DNA of 64,000 nucleotides from Agrobacterium vaccinii (lineage in GTDB: Bacteria; Pseudomonadota; Alphaproteobacteria; Rhizobiales; Rhizobiaceae). A program made the position numbers and the translations under genes. A model generated the notes under the pieces. That model was not told the origin of the DNA. It worked only from the letters and a program-made list of their open reading frames with translations, and searched no databases. The stretch spans positions 1,922,001 to 1,986,000 of the forward strand of contig NZ_CP054150.1 of assembly GCF_021310995.1 (NCBI RefSeq). The letters are read 5' to 3'. Shown here one piece after another: positions 25,181 to 34,800 of this stretch. Each line of letters begins with the position of its first letter. The stretch's first letter is position 1.

Positions 25181-25975
25181 ATGAAGCAATATCTCGACCT
25201 TCTTGCACATGTGATGAACACCGGCAGCGACCGTGGCGATCGCACCGGCACCGGCACGCGTTCCGTCTTCGGTTATCAGATGCGGTTCGATCTGTCGGAA
25301 GGTTTCCCGGTTCTCACCACCAAGAAGCTGCATCTGCGCTCCATCATTCATGAACTGCTATGGTTCCTCAAGGGCGAAACCAACATCGCGTATCTTAAGG
25401 AGAACGGCGTTTCCATCTGGGATGAGTGGGCCGATGAGAACGGCAATCTCGGCCCCGTCTATGGCGCGCAGTGGCGCTCCTGGCCAGCGCCCGATGGCCG
25501 CCACATCGACCAGATCGCGCTTCTGATCGAGAGCCTCAAGACCAACCCCAACTCACGCCGTCATATCGTGTCGGCCTGGAACCCTGCCCTTGTCGATGAC
25601 ATGGCGCTGCCGCCCTGCCACTGCCTGTTCCAGTTCTATGTGTCGGATGGCAAGCTGTCCTGCCAACTCTACCAGCGTTCTGCAGATATCTTCCTTGGCG
25701 TACCCTTCAACATCGCATCTTACGCGTTGCTGACGCTGATGGTCGCGCAGGTCACGGGCCTGAAGCCGGGCGATTTCGTTCATACGCTGGGCGATGCGCA
25801 TATCTATTCGAACCATTTCGAGCAGGCCGAACTTCAGATGCAGCGTACGCCGAAAGCGCTGCCCACCATGCGCCTCAACCCGGATGTCAAAAGCCTGTTC
25901 GACTTCAAATTCGAAGACTTCACGCTGGAGAATTACGAGGCCGACGCCTCTATCAAGGCACCGATTGCCGTATGA
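25181..25975 (+). CDS. thyA: Thymidylate synthase
   Basis: 264 residues, the same length as E. coli ThyA. The catalytic Cys146 lies in [31 protein letters not shown] and [14 protein letters not shown] are the dUMP/folate-site motifs. It makes dTMP from dUMP using methylene-tetrahydrofolate and releases dihydrofolate, which the next gene's product recycles. Its stop overlaps folA by ATGA. GGCGGA precedes the ATG. Confidence 0.98.
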   Translation: MKQYLDLLAHVMNTGSDRGDRTGTGTRSVFGYQMRFDLSEGFPVLTTKKLHLRSIIHELLWFLKGETNIAYLKENGVSIWDEWADENGNLGPVYGAQWRSWPAPDGRHIDQIALLIESLKTNPNSRRHIVSAWNPALVDDMALPPCHCLFQFYVSDGKLSCQLYQRSADIFLGVPFNIASYALLTLMVAQVTGLKPGDFVHTLGDAHIYSNHFEQAELQMQRTPKALPTMRLNPDVKSLFDFKFEDFTLENYEADASIKAPIAV

Positions 25976-26499
25976 CCAAACCTCGCGTTACGCTCATCGC
26001 TGCCGTATCTGAAAACAATGTCATCGGCCGTGATCTCGATATGCCGTGGAAACTCTCGACGGATTTGAAGCGGTTCAAGGCGCTGACCATGGGCAAGCCC
26101 ATGATCATGGGTCGCAAGACATTTCTGTCGGTAAGAGAGCGGCCCCTGCCCGGTCGCCCGCATATCATCATAAGTAGAAACCCGGACTATCGCCCAGATG
26201 GCGTAGACGTGGTTTCGTCGCTTGAAGCCGCACTTGCCCTTGCGAAGGAAAAGGCGCAAGCACTTGGCGTCGATGAGATTTTCGTGGCTGGCGGCGGCGA
26301 AATTTACCGTCAGGCGATGCCCTTCGCCGATCAACTTTCCGTCACCCATGTCGAGGTTTCCCTGGAAGGCGACACGTTTTTCCCGCAGATCGATACTGAT
26401 GTTTTCGAGAAAATCGAGGAAACACCCCAGCCTGCTGGGGAAAAAGACAATTATCCGGTGAGATTCGCAACCTATCGTCGCTATCGGCAAGCGGTGTGA
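25972..26499 (+). CDS. folA: Dihydrofolate reductase
   Basis: 175 residues: [31 protein letters not shown] (substrate and NADPH site; Asp in place of Glu near the active-site helix is common in bacteria), [20 protein letters not shown] and [14 protein letters not shown]. It reduces dihydrofolate made by ThyA. It is coupled to thyA by a 4-nt start/stop overlap, the usual thyA-folA pair. Confidence 0.97.
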   Translation: MTKPRVTLIAAVSENNVIGRDLDMPWKLSTDLKRFKALTMGKPMIMGRKTFLSVRERPLPGRPHIIISRNPDYRPDGVDVVSSLEAALALAKEKAQALGVDEIFVAGGGEIYRQAMPFADQLSVTHVEVSLEGDTFFPQIDTDVFEKIEETPQPAGEKDNYPVRFATYRRYRQAV

Positions 26500-26539
26500 A
26501 CTATTTACCGTGATTGGGTATTAAGTTACCGCCTCTGCG

Positions 26540-26568
26540 TTGAAACGCACCGCTCTCCTACTTATAAC
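26540..26568 (+). promoter_or_regulatory. Promoter of hflKC
   Basis: TTGAAA, a 17-bp spacer, then TATAAC; both boxes are near consensus. The -10 box ends 77 bp before the hflK start. Confidence 0.65.
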
Positions 26569-26645
26569 TGAGCCTACAGTCCCGCCTGACATGTGCAAGC
26601 GTGTTGATGAGGGAGCGGGAGAGTTTTTTAGCATAAGAGGTATGG

Positions 26646-27785
26646 ATGCCCTGGAGCAATCAAAATGGCGGCGGCGGTGGCCCGTGGGGTGGCGGCGGTA
26701 ACGGCGGCAGCGGCGGCGGTGGAAACAACCAGGGCGGACCCTGGGGTCAAGGACCGAACCGTCCACGCGGTGGTGGCGGCGGCGGCGGCAATGGCGGCCC
26801 TCCTGATATCGAGGAAATCATTCGCCGCAGTCAGGATCGTTTCAAGAACATCCTTCCGGGCGGCCTGAATGGTGGCGTTATCGCCATTCTCGTGCTTGTT
26901 ATCCTCGCCTTTGTCGGCATCCAGTCCATCTACACGGTTCAGCCGGATGAACGCGGTGTGGAACTTCGTTTCGGGAAGCCTAAGGACGAAGTTTCGATGC
27001 CGGGCCTGCATTTCCACTTCTGGCCCATTGAAACCGTCGAGATCGTCAAGGTTACCGAGCAGCAGCAGAACATCGGTGCGCGCGCCACATCTACATCCGC
27101 CGCAACGGGCGTGATGCTGACGGGCGACCAGAACATCGTCAATGTTCAGTTCTCGGTGCTCTACACGGTGGCCGATCCGAAATCCTACCTCTTCAACGTG
27201 GATACGCCAGCCGAAACCCTTCAGCAGGTTTCCGAAAGCGCCATGCGTGAAGTCGTTGGCCGTCGTCCGGCGCAGGATATTTTCCGCGATAATCGTCAGG
27301 CGATTGCCGCAGATGTTCGCTCCATCATTCAGGCGACGATGGACGGCTACGGCGCTGGTCTTTCCATCAATGCCGTCGCGATCGAAGACGCAGCACCACC
27401 GCGTGAAGTGGCCGATGCGTTCGACGAAGTGCAGCGTGCAGAGCAGGACGAAGACCGCTTCGTTCAGGAAGCCAACCAGTATGCCAACCAGAAGCTGGGT
27501 GCAGCCCGTGGTCAGGCAGCGCAGATCGTTGAAGAAGCCAACGCCTATAAGGGCCGCGTCGTGAACGAAGCTCAGGGTGAAGCACAGCGCTTTATCTCTA
27601 TCTACGACCAGTACCGCACGGCGCCGGAAGTCACCCGCGAGCGCATGTTCATCGAAACGATGGAACAGGTTCTCAAGGGCTCCAACAAGATCATCATCGA
27701 TGAAAAGCAGGGAGTGGTGCCTTATCTGCCTCTGAACGAAATCATGCGCGGCAATACCGGCGCAGCACAGCAGGGAGGCAACTGA
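26646..27785 (+). CDS. hflK: FtsH protease modulator HflK
   Basis: 379 residues. The N-terminal 55 residues are almost all Gly, Asn, Pro and Trp (a typical HflK leader). One transmembrane helix follows (GVIAILVLVILAFVGIQSIYTV), then an SPFH/band-7 domain (VQPDERGVELRFGKP ... VQFSVLYTVADPKSYLFNV) and an Ala/Glu/Gln-rich coiled coil. With HflC it forms the periplasmic-side cage around FtsH that limits access of membrane substrates. AGAGG precedes ATG 26646; an overlapping ATG at 26642 is in another frame. hflC starts 1 bp after the stop codon. Confidence 0.96.
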   Translation: MPWSNQNGGGGGPWGGGGNGGSGGGGNNQGGPWGQGPNRPRGGGGGGGNGGPPDIEEIIRRSQDRFKNILPGGLNGGVIAILVLVILAFVGIQSIYTVQPDERGVELRFGKPKDEVSMPGLHFHFWPIETVEIVKVTEQQQNIGARATSTSAATGVMLTGDQNIVNVQFSVLYTVADPKSYLFNVDTPAETLQQVSESAMREVVGRRPAQDIFRDNRQAIAADVRSIIQATMDGYGAGLSINAVAIEDAAPPREVADAFDEVQRAEQDEDRFVQEANQYANQKLGAARGQAAQIVEEANAYKGRVVNEAQGEAQRFISIYDQYRTAPEVTRERMFIETMEQVLKGSNKIIIDEKQGVVPYLPLNEIMRGNTGAAQQGGN

Positions 27786-27786
27786 T

Positions 27787-28716
27787 ATGGGTAATCGTCT
27801 AACCGCAATCCTCCTCGGCCTCGCCGTCATCCTGTTCTTCGTTTACTCCTCGTTTTTCGTGGTCAACGAGCGCCAGCAGGCCATCGTCGTCCGCTTCGGT
27901 GAAATTCAGGACGTGAAGACCGAGCCGGGCCTGTACTTCAAGCTGCCATTCGCCTTCATGGATGCGGACCGGGTTCAGTACATCGAAAATCGCGCATTGC
28001 GTTTCGATCATGACAACATCCGCGTTCAGGTTTCCGGCGGCAAGTTCTACGAAGTGGATGCCTTCGTGGTCTACCGCATCACGGATGCCCGTCGCTTCCG
28101 CGAAACGGTATCCGGCGATCAGCTCTCTGCCGAAATGCGCCTGCGCACCCGTCTCGATGCATCGCTGCGTCGTGTTTACGGTCTGCGTGGCTTTGAATCC
28201 GCGCTGTCGGATGCACGCGCCTCGATGATGCAGGAAGTGCGCGACGATCTGCGTGCAGACGCCGAAACACTGGGCGTCAGCATCGTGGATGTCCGCATCC
28301 GCCGCACGGACCTCACACAGGAAGTCTCCCAGCAGACCTTCGAGCGCATGAAGTCCGAACGTTTGGCAGAAGCCGAACTGATCCGCGCTCGCGGTAACGA
28401 AGAAGGCCAGCGCCGCCGCGCCATCGCGGACCGTCAGGTGGTCGAATTCGAATCCGACGCCCGCCGTCAGTCCGAAGTGCTGCGCGGTGAAGGCGATGCC
28501 GAACGCAACCGCATCTTCGGCGACGCCTTCCAGCGTGACCCAAGCTTCTTCGAGTTCTATCGCTCGATGGGCGCCTATGTCACGGCACTGAACGGAAACG
28601 GCACGACGCTGGTGCTTTCACCAGACTCGACCTTCTTCCGTTATTTCAACAACATCGAAGGCAGACCCACGCAGCCCGCACCCCAGGCAACCCCGCCTGC
28701 CGCACCTGCGAATTGA
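27787..28716 (+). CDS. hflC: FtsH protease modulator HflC
   Basis: 309 residues with an N-terminal membrane helix (AILLGLAVILFFVYSSFFVV). The band-7 domain carries NERQQAIVVRFGEIQDVKTEPGLYFKLPF, and the coiled coil ends in FFEFYRSMGAYVTAL. It pairs with HflK. The first codon is separated from the hflK stop by one base, indicating coupling. A terminator follows at 28731-28760. Confidence 0.96.
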   Translation: MGNRLTAILLGLAVILFFVYSSFFVVNERQQAIVVRFGEIQDVKTEPGLYFKLPFAFMDADRVQYIENRALRFDHDNIRVQVSGGKFYEVDAFVVYRITDARRFRETVSGDQLSAEMRLRTRLDASLRRVYGLRGFESALSDARASMMQEVRDDLRADAETLGVSIVDVRIRRTDLTQEVSQQTFERMKSERLAEAELIRARGNEEGQRRRAIADRQVVEFESDARRQSEVLRGEGDAERNRIFGDAFQRDPSFFEFYRSMGAYVTALNGNGTTLVLSPDSTFFRYFNNIEGRPTQPAPQATPPAAPAN

Positions 28717-28730
28717 TTGATGACTTGATA

Positions 28731-28765
28731 AAAAGGGCCGGTGGAAACATCGGCCCTTTTTCTAT
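28731..28765 (+). terminator. Intrinsic terminator of hflKC
   Basis: AAAAGGGCCG-GTGGAAACAT-CGGCCCTTTT followed by TCTATG, a 10-bp perfect stem 14 bp after the hflC stop. Confidence 0.9.
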
Positions 28766-28976
28766 GTCGAACGAAACATGGGATTGCCGTGCGAAGCCTT
28801 TCATCGTCGATTGATGGAGCGCTTGCGCGACGACAACTTTCCTGTACGGCTTCCATTTCGGTGGATGAGCAATAGATTCGGGCTTATTCACGAAAAGGTA
28901 TTTTTACACTTCATCATTCCGCCTTATGCTTGGCTATTAAGCTAGGCCCAGGTTTTGCAAGATGCGAGGACGCTGT

Positions 28977-30527
28977 ATGCCCGTTACCACTCTTTCGCCA
29001 TTCCGCAGCAGCATTGCCGCCGTGGCGGGAATAGCCATGATTGCAGGTGGAATGGCTGTTCCGGGACGCGCGATGGCGCAGAGCAACGGGCCAGCATCGG
29101 TGGCCGATCTTGCCGCTCCGCTGCTGGATGCGGTGGTCAACATCTCCACATCGCAGAGCGTGAAGGCCGAGGGTAAGGGCCCTACCCCGCCGAAAATTCC
29201 CGATGGCTCGCCCTTCCAGGAGTTTTTCAAGGATTACTTCGACAATCAGAAGCCGGATAGCGGCGGCAAGGTCAGCTCGCTGGGCTCTGGCTTCGTGATC
29301 GATCCCGCAGGCTATGTGGTGACCAACAACCACGTCATTGAAGGTGCCGACGATATCGAGGTCATCTTTCCCAACGGCAACAAGCTGAAAGCCAAGCTTG
29401 TCGGCACCGATACCAAGACCGATCTTTCGGTTCTGAAGGTAGAGCCAAAAACACCCTTGAAAGCCGTGAAATTCGGTGATTCCCGCGCCATGCGCATCGG
29501 CGACTGGGTCATGGCGGTCGGTAATCCCTTTGGTCTCGGCGGTTCTCTCAGCGTGGGTGTGGTGTCGGCACGTGGCCGCAACATCAATGCAGGCCCCTAT
29601 GACAACTTCATCCAGACGGACGCCGCGATCAACAAGGGCAATTCCGGTGGTCCGCTCTTCAACATGAAGGGCGAAGTTATCGGCATCAATACCGCGATTA
29701 TCTCACCCAGCGGCGGCTCCATCGGCATCGGCTTTTCCGTGCCCACCGAACTGGCACAGAACATCGTACAGCAGCTGATCGAATTCGGTGAGACACGTCG
29801 TGGTTGGCTGGGCGTGCGAGTGCAGCCGGTAACGGATGATATTGCGACGAGTCTTGGCATGGATGCGGCACGCGGTGCATTGATCTCAGGCGTCGTCAAA
29901 GGCGGCCCGGTCGAGAACGGCCCGATCCAGCCAGGCGATGTCGTTTTGACCTTCGACGGCAAGGCCATTCACGAAATGCGGGATCTGCCGCGCGTCGTTG
30001 CGGAAAGCCCTGTCGGCAAGGAAGTCGATGTCATCGTCCTTCGCGACGGCAAGGAGCAGACGGTCAAGGTCAAGCTTGGCCAGTTGCAGGATAGCGCCGA
30101 CGAACAGCAGCCGGGCGCTGGCAGCGATGATGCCATGCCGGAAAACGGTGAAGGCGGCGAGATGACCGACCCGAACGACAAGAGTGGCGACCAGACCGAA
30201 CAGCAGGCGCCGGACCAGCGCGAAGGCCCGCAAACCGTTCTCGGAATGAACTTGGTCACGCTGACCGATGAGTTGCGCACCGAAAAGAGCATTGCCGAAA
30301 GCGTGGAAGGTGTTCTCGTCGCCAGCGTCGAGGCTGGTTCGGTGGCTGAACAGAAGGGCGTCAAGGCAGGCGATGTCATCGTCGAAGTCGGCCAGGACTT
30401 CATGGAAGTGCCCGGCGACGTTATGGTCCGGGTCAACGGTCTGAAGTCTGCCGGTCGCAAGAATGCGCATATGATGGTCGCGGATGCGCAGGGAAATCTG
30501 CGTTTCGTTGCAGTGCCGCTGGAATAG
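28977..30527 (+). CDS. degP: Periplasmic Do/HtrA-family serine protease
   Basis: 516 residues. The signal peptide ends AMA-QS at about residue 37. The trypsin-like domain has His119 (VTNNHVIEG), Asp149 (KTDLSVLKV) and Ser223 (NKGNSGGPLF). Two PDZ domains are separated by a long acidic, Gln/Asp-rich linker (about 375-425). It degrades or refolds misfolded envelope proteins. ATG 28977 has GAGGA at the right distance and is preferred to ATG 28962. It follows hflKC, a common rhizobial order, but has its own promoter region after the hflC terminator. Confidence 0.95.
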   Translation: MPVTTLSPFRSSIAAVAGIAMIAGGMAVPGRAMAQSNGPASVADLAAPLLDAVVNISTSQSVKAEGKGPTPPKIPDGSPFQEFFKDYFDNQKPDSGGKVSSLGSGFVIDPAGYVVTNNHVIEGADDIEVIFPNGNKLKAKLVGTDTKTDLSVLKVEPKTPLKAVKFGDSRAMRIGDWVMAVGNPFGLGGSLSVGVVSARGRNINAGPYDNFIQTDAAINKGNSGGPLFNMKGEVIGINTAIISPSGGSIGIGFSVPTELAQNIVQQLIEFGETRRGWLGVRVQPVTDDIATSLGMDAARGALISGVVKGGPVENGPIQPGDVVLTFDGKAIHEMRDLPRVVAESPVGKEVDVIVLRDGKEQTVKVKLGQLQDSADEQQPGAGSDDAMPENGEGGEMTDPNDKSGDQTEQQAPDQREGPQTVLGMNLVTLTDELRTEKSIAESVEGVLVASVEAGSVAEQKGVKAGDVIVEVGQDFMEVPGDVMVRVNGLKSAGRKNAHMMVADAQGNLRFVAVPLE

Positions 30528-30580
30528 GTTTGGGTGCGGGTCGTCAGCGTCATCGCTGGCCACCCGTCATTCCTGACCAT

Positions 30581-30603
30581 ATTGCGGGGAACTTCCCCGC
30601 AAT
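30581..30603. repeat. Inverted repeat downstream of degP
   Basis: ATTGCGGGGA-ACT-TCCCCGCAAT, a perfect 10-bp stem 54 bp after the stop. It is flanked by CGTCATT and AATGACTGG, resembling the mosaic-repeat arms elsewhere in the window. It has no T-tract. Confidence 0.55.
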
Positions 30604-30714
30604 GACTGGCGTTGTAAGAAGCCAGCAAAATGAAACAGATTCAAAATCATAATCTTACGTGCAAAACTTGAATCCAGCTGGCAACGTCTTGAATCAGTTC
30701 GGAAAGCTCATATT

Positions 30715-30936
30715 TTGATACGCAAGCATTCCACCACCCTTCACGGGCACCGCACGAGTATCTCACTCGAAGATGCCTTCTGGGACGAATTGCGGACCAT
30801 CGCCGAAAAGCGGAAAATGAGCTTCGCTGCTCTTCTCGCCGAAATAGACGACAACCGCCCCGAGACCAGCAATCTGTCTTCCTCTCTGCGCGTCTATGTG
30901 CTGAATTGGCTGAAAAGCGAAACACTGGACGACTGA
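30715..30936 (+). CDS. Ribbon-helix-helix domain protein
   Basis: 73 residues beginning at TTG 30715, with GGAAAG upstream. KHSTTLHGHRTSISLEDAFWDELRTIAEKRKMSFAALLAEID is a ribbon-helix-helix fold of the RHH_4 type: beta strand THGHRTSISLE, helix A, turn, helix B. NLSSSLRVYVLNWL follows. These small proteins often regulate transcription or act as antitoxins, but no toxin is adjacent. Its stop (30934-30936) lies 6 bp before the hydrolase ATG, so the two form one unit. Confidence 0.75.
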   Translation: MIRKHSTTLHGHRTSISLEDAFWDELRTIAEKRKMSFAALLAEIDDNRPETSNLSSSLRVYVLNWLKSETLDD

Positions 30937-30942
30937 TTGCGA

Positions 30943-31866
30943 ATGACCATCCTCAAAGCTCTGGCGATCTGCATCCTCACGGTCTTTGCAGCCGGTGCCG
31001 TCAACGCTCGGGAAACCGGCGTCATCGCTGGGGTTAAAGTCGAAACCTTCAGCAGCGGACAGAACGGCCCTCGCCCTGTCGTGGTCATCCTCAGCGGCAG
31101 CAAGGGGTTCGCGGCACCAGCATATGACGGGATCGCCCGTCAGTTCTCAGGCGCTGGGATCGATGTATATCTTGCCCATCTGCTGACTACCGACGATCTG
31201 CATCAGATAAATTCCTTGCAGGGTGCGAAGCAGCGCATCGATTACTACCAGCAACGGCGAAAAGACTGGATCGGCAGCACGGCCAAACTGCTCACAGCAC
31301 TAGGTAAACGACCAGAATACCACGGCCGCATTGGCTTACTGGGCATCTCTCTCGGCGCGGAAAGTGCTGCTTTAGCGATATCGAGCCGCGCGCCTTCGAA
31401 CGCCGTTGTGCTTGTGGATGGAGCGCCCTCAAAAGCGTTTCCGTCAGGCAAGTCACCACCGTTCAAATTGATTTGGGGCAGCGAGGACACGGTCTTTACG
31501 CTCACCACCGGGCAGCGCTTTGTGCAAGAGGTCAACAAGGCGGGTGGCCATGCAACGCTGAACATCTTCCAAGGCGGTCACGACTTCTTTTTGAAAGATA
31601 CGAAACAGGCAAGTGAAGCGTACAAGACGGCGATTCAGTTCTTCAAGTCAGAACTGGATGGAGATTCACTGGGCTTTGGTAACGTGACAAGCGCGAACCA
31701 TCAAAAGCTGGCGCTGGCTACCGGTACGCCTGAAGCAGCACCACTCCGTAACCGCGAGATGGGGTCGGATAATCAGCACCCACAAACGGTATGCCCGCTC
31801 ACGGCGTTCCCGTGTTCGGGGCCGGTGAATATTGCCGGATCACCTCTTGCGTCGGCGGCACCGTGA
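30943..31866 (+). CDS. Exported alpha/beta hydrolase (dienelactone-hydrolase-like) with an odd C-terminal extension
   Basis: 307 residues from ATG 30943. The signal peptide is MTILKALAICILTVFAAGAVNA. VVVILSGSKGFAAPAYDGIARQF is the oxyanion region, GLLGISLGAESAA the nucleophile elbow (GxSxG), LIWGSEDTVF the acid region and FQGGHDFFL the catalytic His. The normal fold ends near FFKSELDGD. A further 65 or so residues without obvious structure run 68 bp into the 3' end of the convergent AsmA-like gene. The extension may be real or may follow loss of the original stop. Substrate unknown. Confidence 0.75.
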   Translation: MTILKALAICILTVFAAGAVNARETGVIAGVKVETFSSGQNGPRPVVVILSGSKGFAAPAYDGIARQFSGAGIDVYLAHLLTTDDLHQINSLQGAKQRIDYYQQRRKDWIGSTAKLLTALGKRPEYHGRIGLLGISLGAESAALAISSRAPSNAVVLVDGAPSKAFPSGKSPPFKLIWGSEDTVFTLTTGQRFVQEVNKAGGHATLNIFQGGHDFFLKDTKQASEAYKTAIQFFKSELDGDSLGFGNVTSANHQKLALATGTPEAAPLRNREMGSDNQHPQTVCPLTAFPCSGPVNIAGSPLASAAP

Positions 31867-34800
31867 GAACTGGGCCGGACTGCGGCTTGGGCTCGGCGTC
31901 CTGCTGGCGTTTCAGCCGCTCCTGATTGGCCTTCTCGGCTTCCAGACGTTCCTGAGCCAATGCGCGCAGGCGCTCCTCTTCCAGTTTGCGGGCCTCCTCT
32001 TCTTCCTTCGCACGCTGAGCAGCCGCTTGCCGCTCCGATGCCTGGAAGCGGTAGAGCGCGACTTCACGGCGTAAGCGCTGCTTTTCCATGACGCTTGCCT
32101 GCAAGGCCTCGACACGGCGACGTTCACGCTCGAAAGCGCGCAGGGAAAGATAGCCCGTCAGTCCTGATACATCGGTGGTCAGCGCAGGCTGCGCAAGCGG
32201 ACCGGTGTAGTTCAGGCGAATGGAGGGCTCGGCGCCGGCGATTTCTTCCGCACCGGCGTTGAAGAGAAGCTCGACACCGCCGGTCAGCGATTTATTGGCG
32301 AGATCAAGTGCCAGATCGCCATCAAACGAAACCTGCGGCGTGGAAGCGGTAATCGTCTGCATGCGCAAGTTGCCACCGTTCAGCGTAAACGGCATGGTCA
32401 CGTCGCCAAGTGGAATTTCACCTTGCCAGAGATTCGCATCCACCAGCGGGCGAACCTTTGCGGCATCGATATTGCCTTGAAGGTCGTTGGCCGCCTGAAG
32501 CCAAAGCGGGAACGCCGCCTGGTTCAAACCGCGCAGCACGAGGCCACCAGCACGGATTTCACCAGAGCCACCTGCCGATGACAACAGCTCCGCGGCGCTC
32601 TTGCCCGTCGATTCCGCCGTCATATCCAAGGCAAAACGACCGGCTGCGACGGGCTTGTCGGCACTCTTCCACATCACGGCATCAGGGTTGGCACCCGATA
32701 CCGCGATCTTGGTGCGGAAAATGCCAGCGCCATCGCCGGTTGCCAGCGCAACGCGACCGGAGACCTTACCGCCCATCCAATCGCCAGCCATATCATCCAG
32801 AGACAGCGTGCCATTGGCGTGGTTGAGCGCGAATGTGAGACCAGTGACGGTGCCGAACGCACCCGTATCGAAATTGGCAGCTTTTATCGCAAGCGAAGCC
32901 TCAAGCTTTGGAAAGGCCGGAAGAGAGACAGGCTTTGCACTGAGTGCACCGGATTCAGGGTCGATGACAGGGCCATACATGGTATCGCCCAGCCATGTCA
33001 GATCGACGTTCGCAAGCGAAAGATCACCCGTGAGCTTATAAGGTGCAGCTTTCAGGACCGAGAGATTGCCGGAAAATGCATTGCCACCCGCCTGGCCGGA
33101 GAGGTTGGCAAGCGTCGTCTTGTCCTTATCGGACGTCAGCTTCGCCGTCGCCTTGGTGGACATGCCGCCACCCAGTTGCGGCAGGCCGACGGTGTTCATA
33201 ATGAGATAGGGCTCGATATCCGCACTCTCCAGCGACACATCGGCATTGCCCTGCGCAAAATTGTCAGCGCGCAGCGAAAAACTGCCATTGGCGGAAAAAT
33301 GGGTACGTTCCGTCGAGAAGCGGAAATCCGTCTGCACCGGTGAACCCATCGTGCCGTTGAGCTTGAGAGACAACAACCCTTCACCGTCTGCATCGAAAGG
33401 CAATGGATCGAGACCGGCCTGCCCGAACAGGATCGCCGTGGACTGGTTCTTGAGAACAGCCTCCAGTGTCAGCGCGGTATCGTCGGTATCTGAGAGAACA
33501 TCGGGAAGCTTGGCGACGGCAGACACGCGGCTGCCATTGATGGTGCCGGACACGGCTGCATTGGCACCGCCATTGTTCTTGTCGACGGACAGGTCAACGG
33601 CAATATCGGAGTTGGCATACCAGGCAGCACTTCTGACCAGACGATCGACTAGCGGATGCTGTGGCAGTTTCTGGCGCAGCAGATCGAACAAGGGCTGCAT
33701 GTCGGCAGCGTGAAGGTTGATGGTGCCCTTGCCCGCGAAATCGCTAGACGAGCCCTTCACCTGCCCCTTGGCGCGCACTTCCGCACCGGCAATATCTCCA
33801 GCATTCATCATGTCCAGTGTCAGAACGCCGCCAGCAGTGGTGAAGGCGGTTTCCACACGGTTGGCCGTCACACCCGCCATATTGATGCGGTCTGCCTTGA
33901 ACTTGGCGGTGATGCGGTGATCGAGAACGGAGGAGCCGACCTGATCGCCAAGAACCAGCCCGCCCAAAGCTTTGAGCGCATCCAGATCGATCTCGTCACC
34001 GGCAAGGTCGATGTCGATGCTGGCGCTCTTGTCTTCAGACTGTCGCGCGATGCGACCCTTGAGCGACGCCTGACCTATCGCAAGTTCCAGCTTTTCGAAG
34101 CGCTGCGCCTGCGTGGTCAGCGACACGGTGGAGGAGAAGCCCGCAGCATTCAATTGGCGAATGGCCGGATCGACCGAACCGGACAACCAGTTGGCAAGAC
34201 CGGAGGGCTGGTTGGAGGCAACAAGGAGATCGCCGTTGAACGCCGGGCCACCGGTCAGCGTCAGAGACCCCTTTGCCTCCAACTGCGTGCGACCGGGCAG
34301 CACCGCCACCGCATTTTCCACCTGCCAGCCCGCACCATCGGGCCGCACATCCAGCCGGATGTCGCGAATGGTCGTGTCATCGGACACCAGCGCTGGAAGC
34401 CGGATGCTGGCCTTGCCCGGCACCTGCGGCACCGGTATGCGCGCGATCAGGCTGGCAAAGGCCTCGATGCGCTGACGCACGGGCACAGTCGGTGTGCGTG
34501 ATGTCTTGCCGGTCTGCACCGGCGCAGGAGCAAAGCGGTTGAAATCAATTTGCTGGCCATCTGCCGTCAGTAGAAATTCGGGTGCGGCCCCGGTGTCGAG
34601 GGTCGCTTCGCCAGTAATGATATAGGGATTTTCCGTGCCACCCAGTTCCATGCGGTAGCTGGGCACCCGGACACGGCCATTGGTCAGCTCGAAGCTGCCG
34701 CGTGTGCGCGGTGCAGAAAGACTGGCCTGCGCGTTCTGCTGCTTTTGCTTGTCGTCCTGCCTGAAGTTGAATGTGAAAGAGCCGCTATAGACGGGGCGTC

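Noticed and set aside
26660..26800. GGC/GGT-rich stretch read as a microsatellite
   Set aside because: It encodes the Gly/Asn-rich N-terminus normal for HflK proteins.
26628..27830. 400-codon frame antisense to hflK
   Set aside because: Covers the Gly-rich hflK leader in reverse; no motif, and hflK is unambiguous.
28646..28891. 81-codon minus-strand frame across the hflC end
   Set aside because: It spans the hflKC terminator and the hflC coding end; the composition is not protein-like.
30715..30936. Ribbon-helix-helix gene as the antitoxin of a toxin-antitoxin pair
   Set aside because: The adjacent gene is an exported hydrolase, not a toxin, and no second small gene is present.
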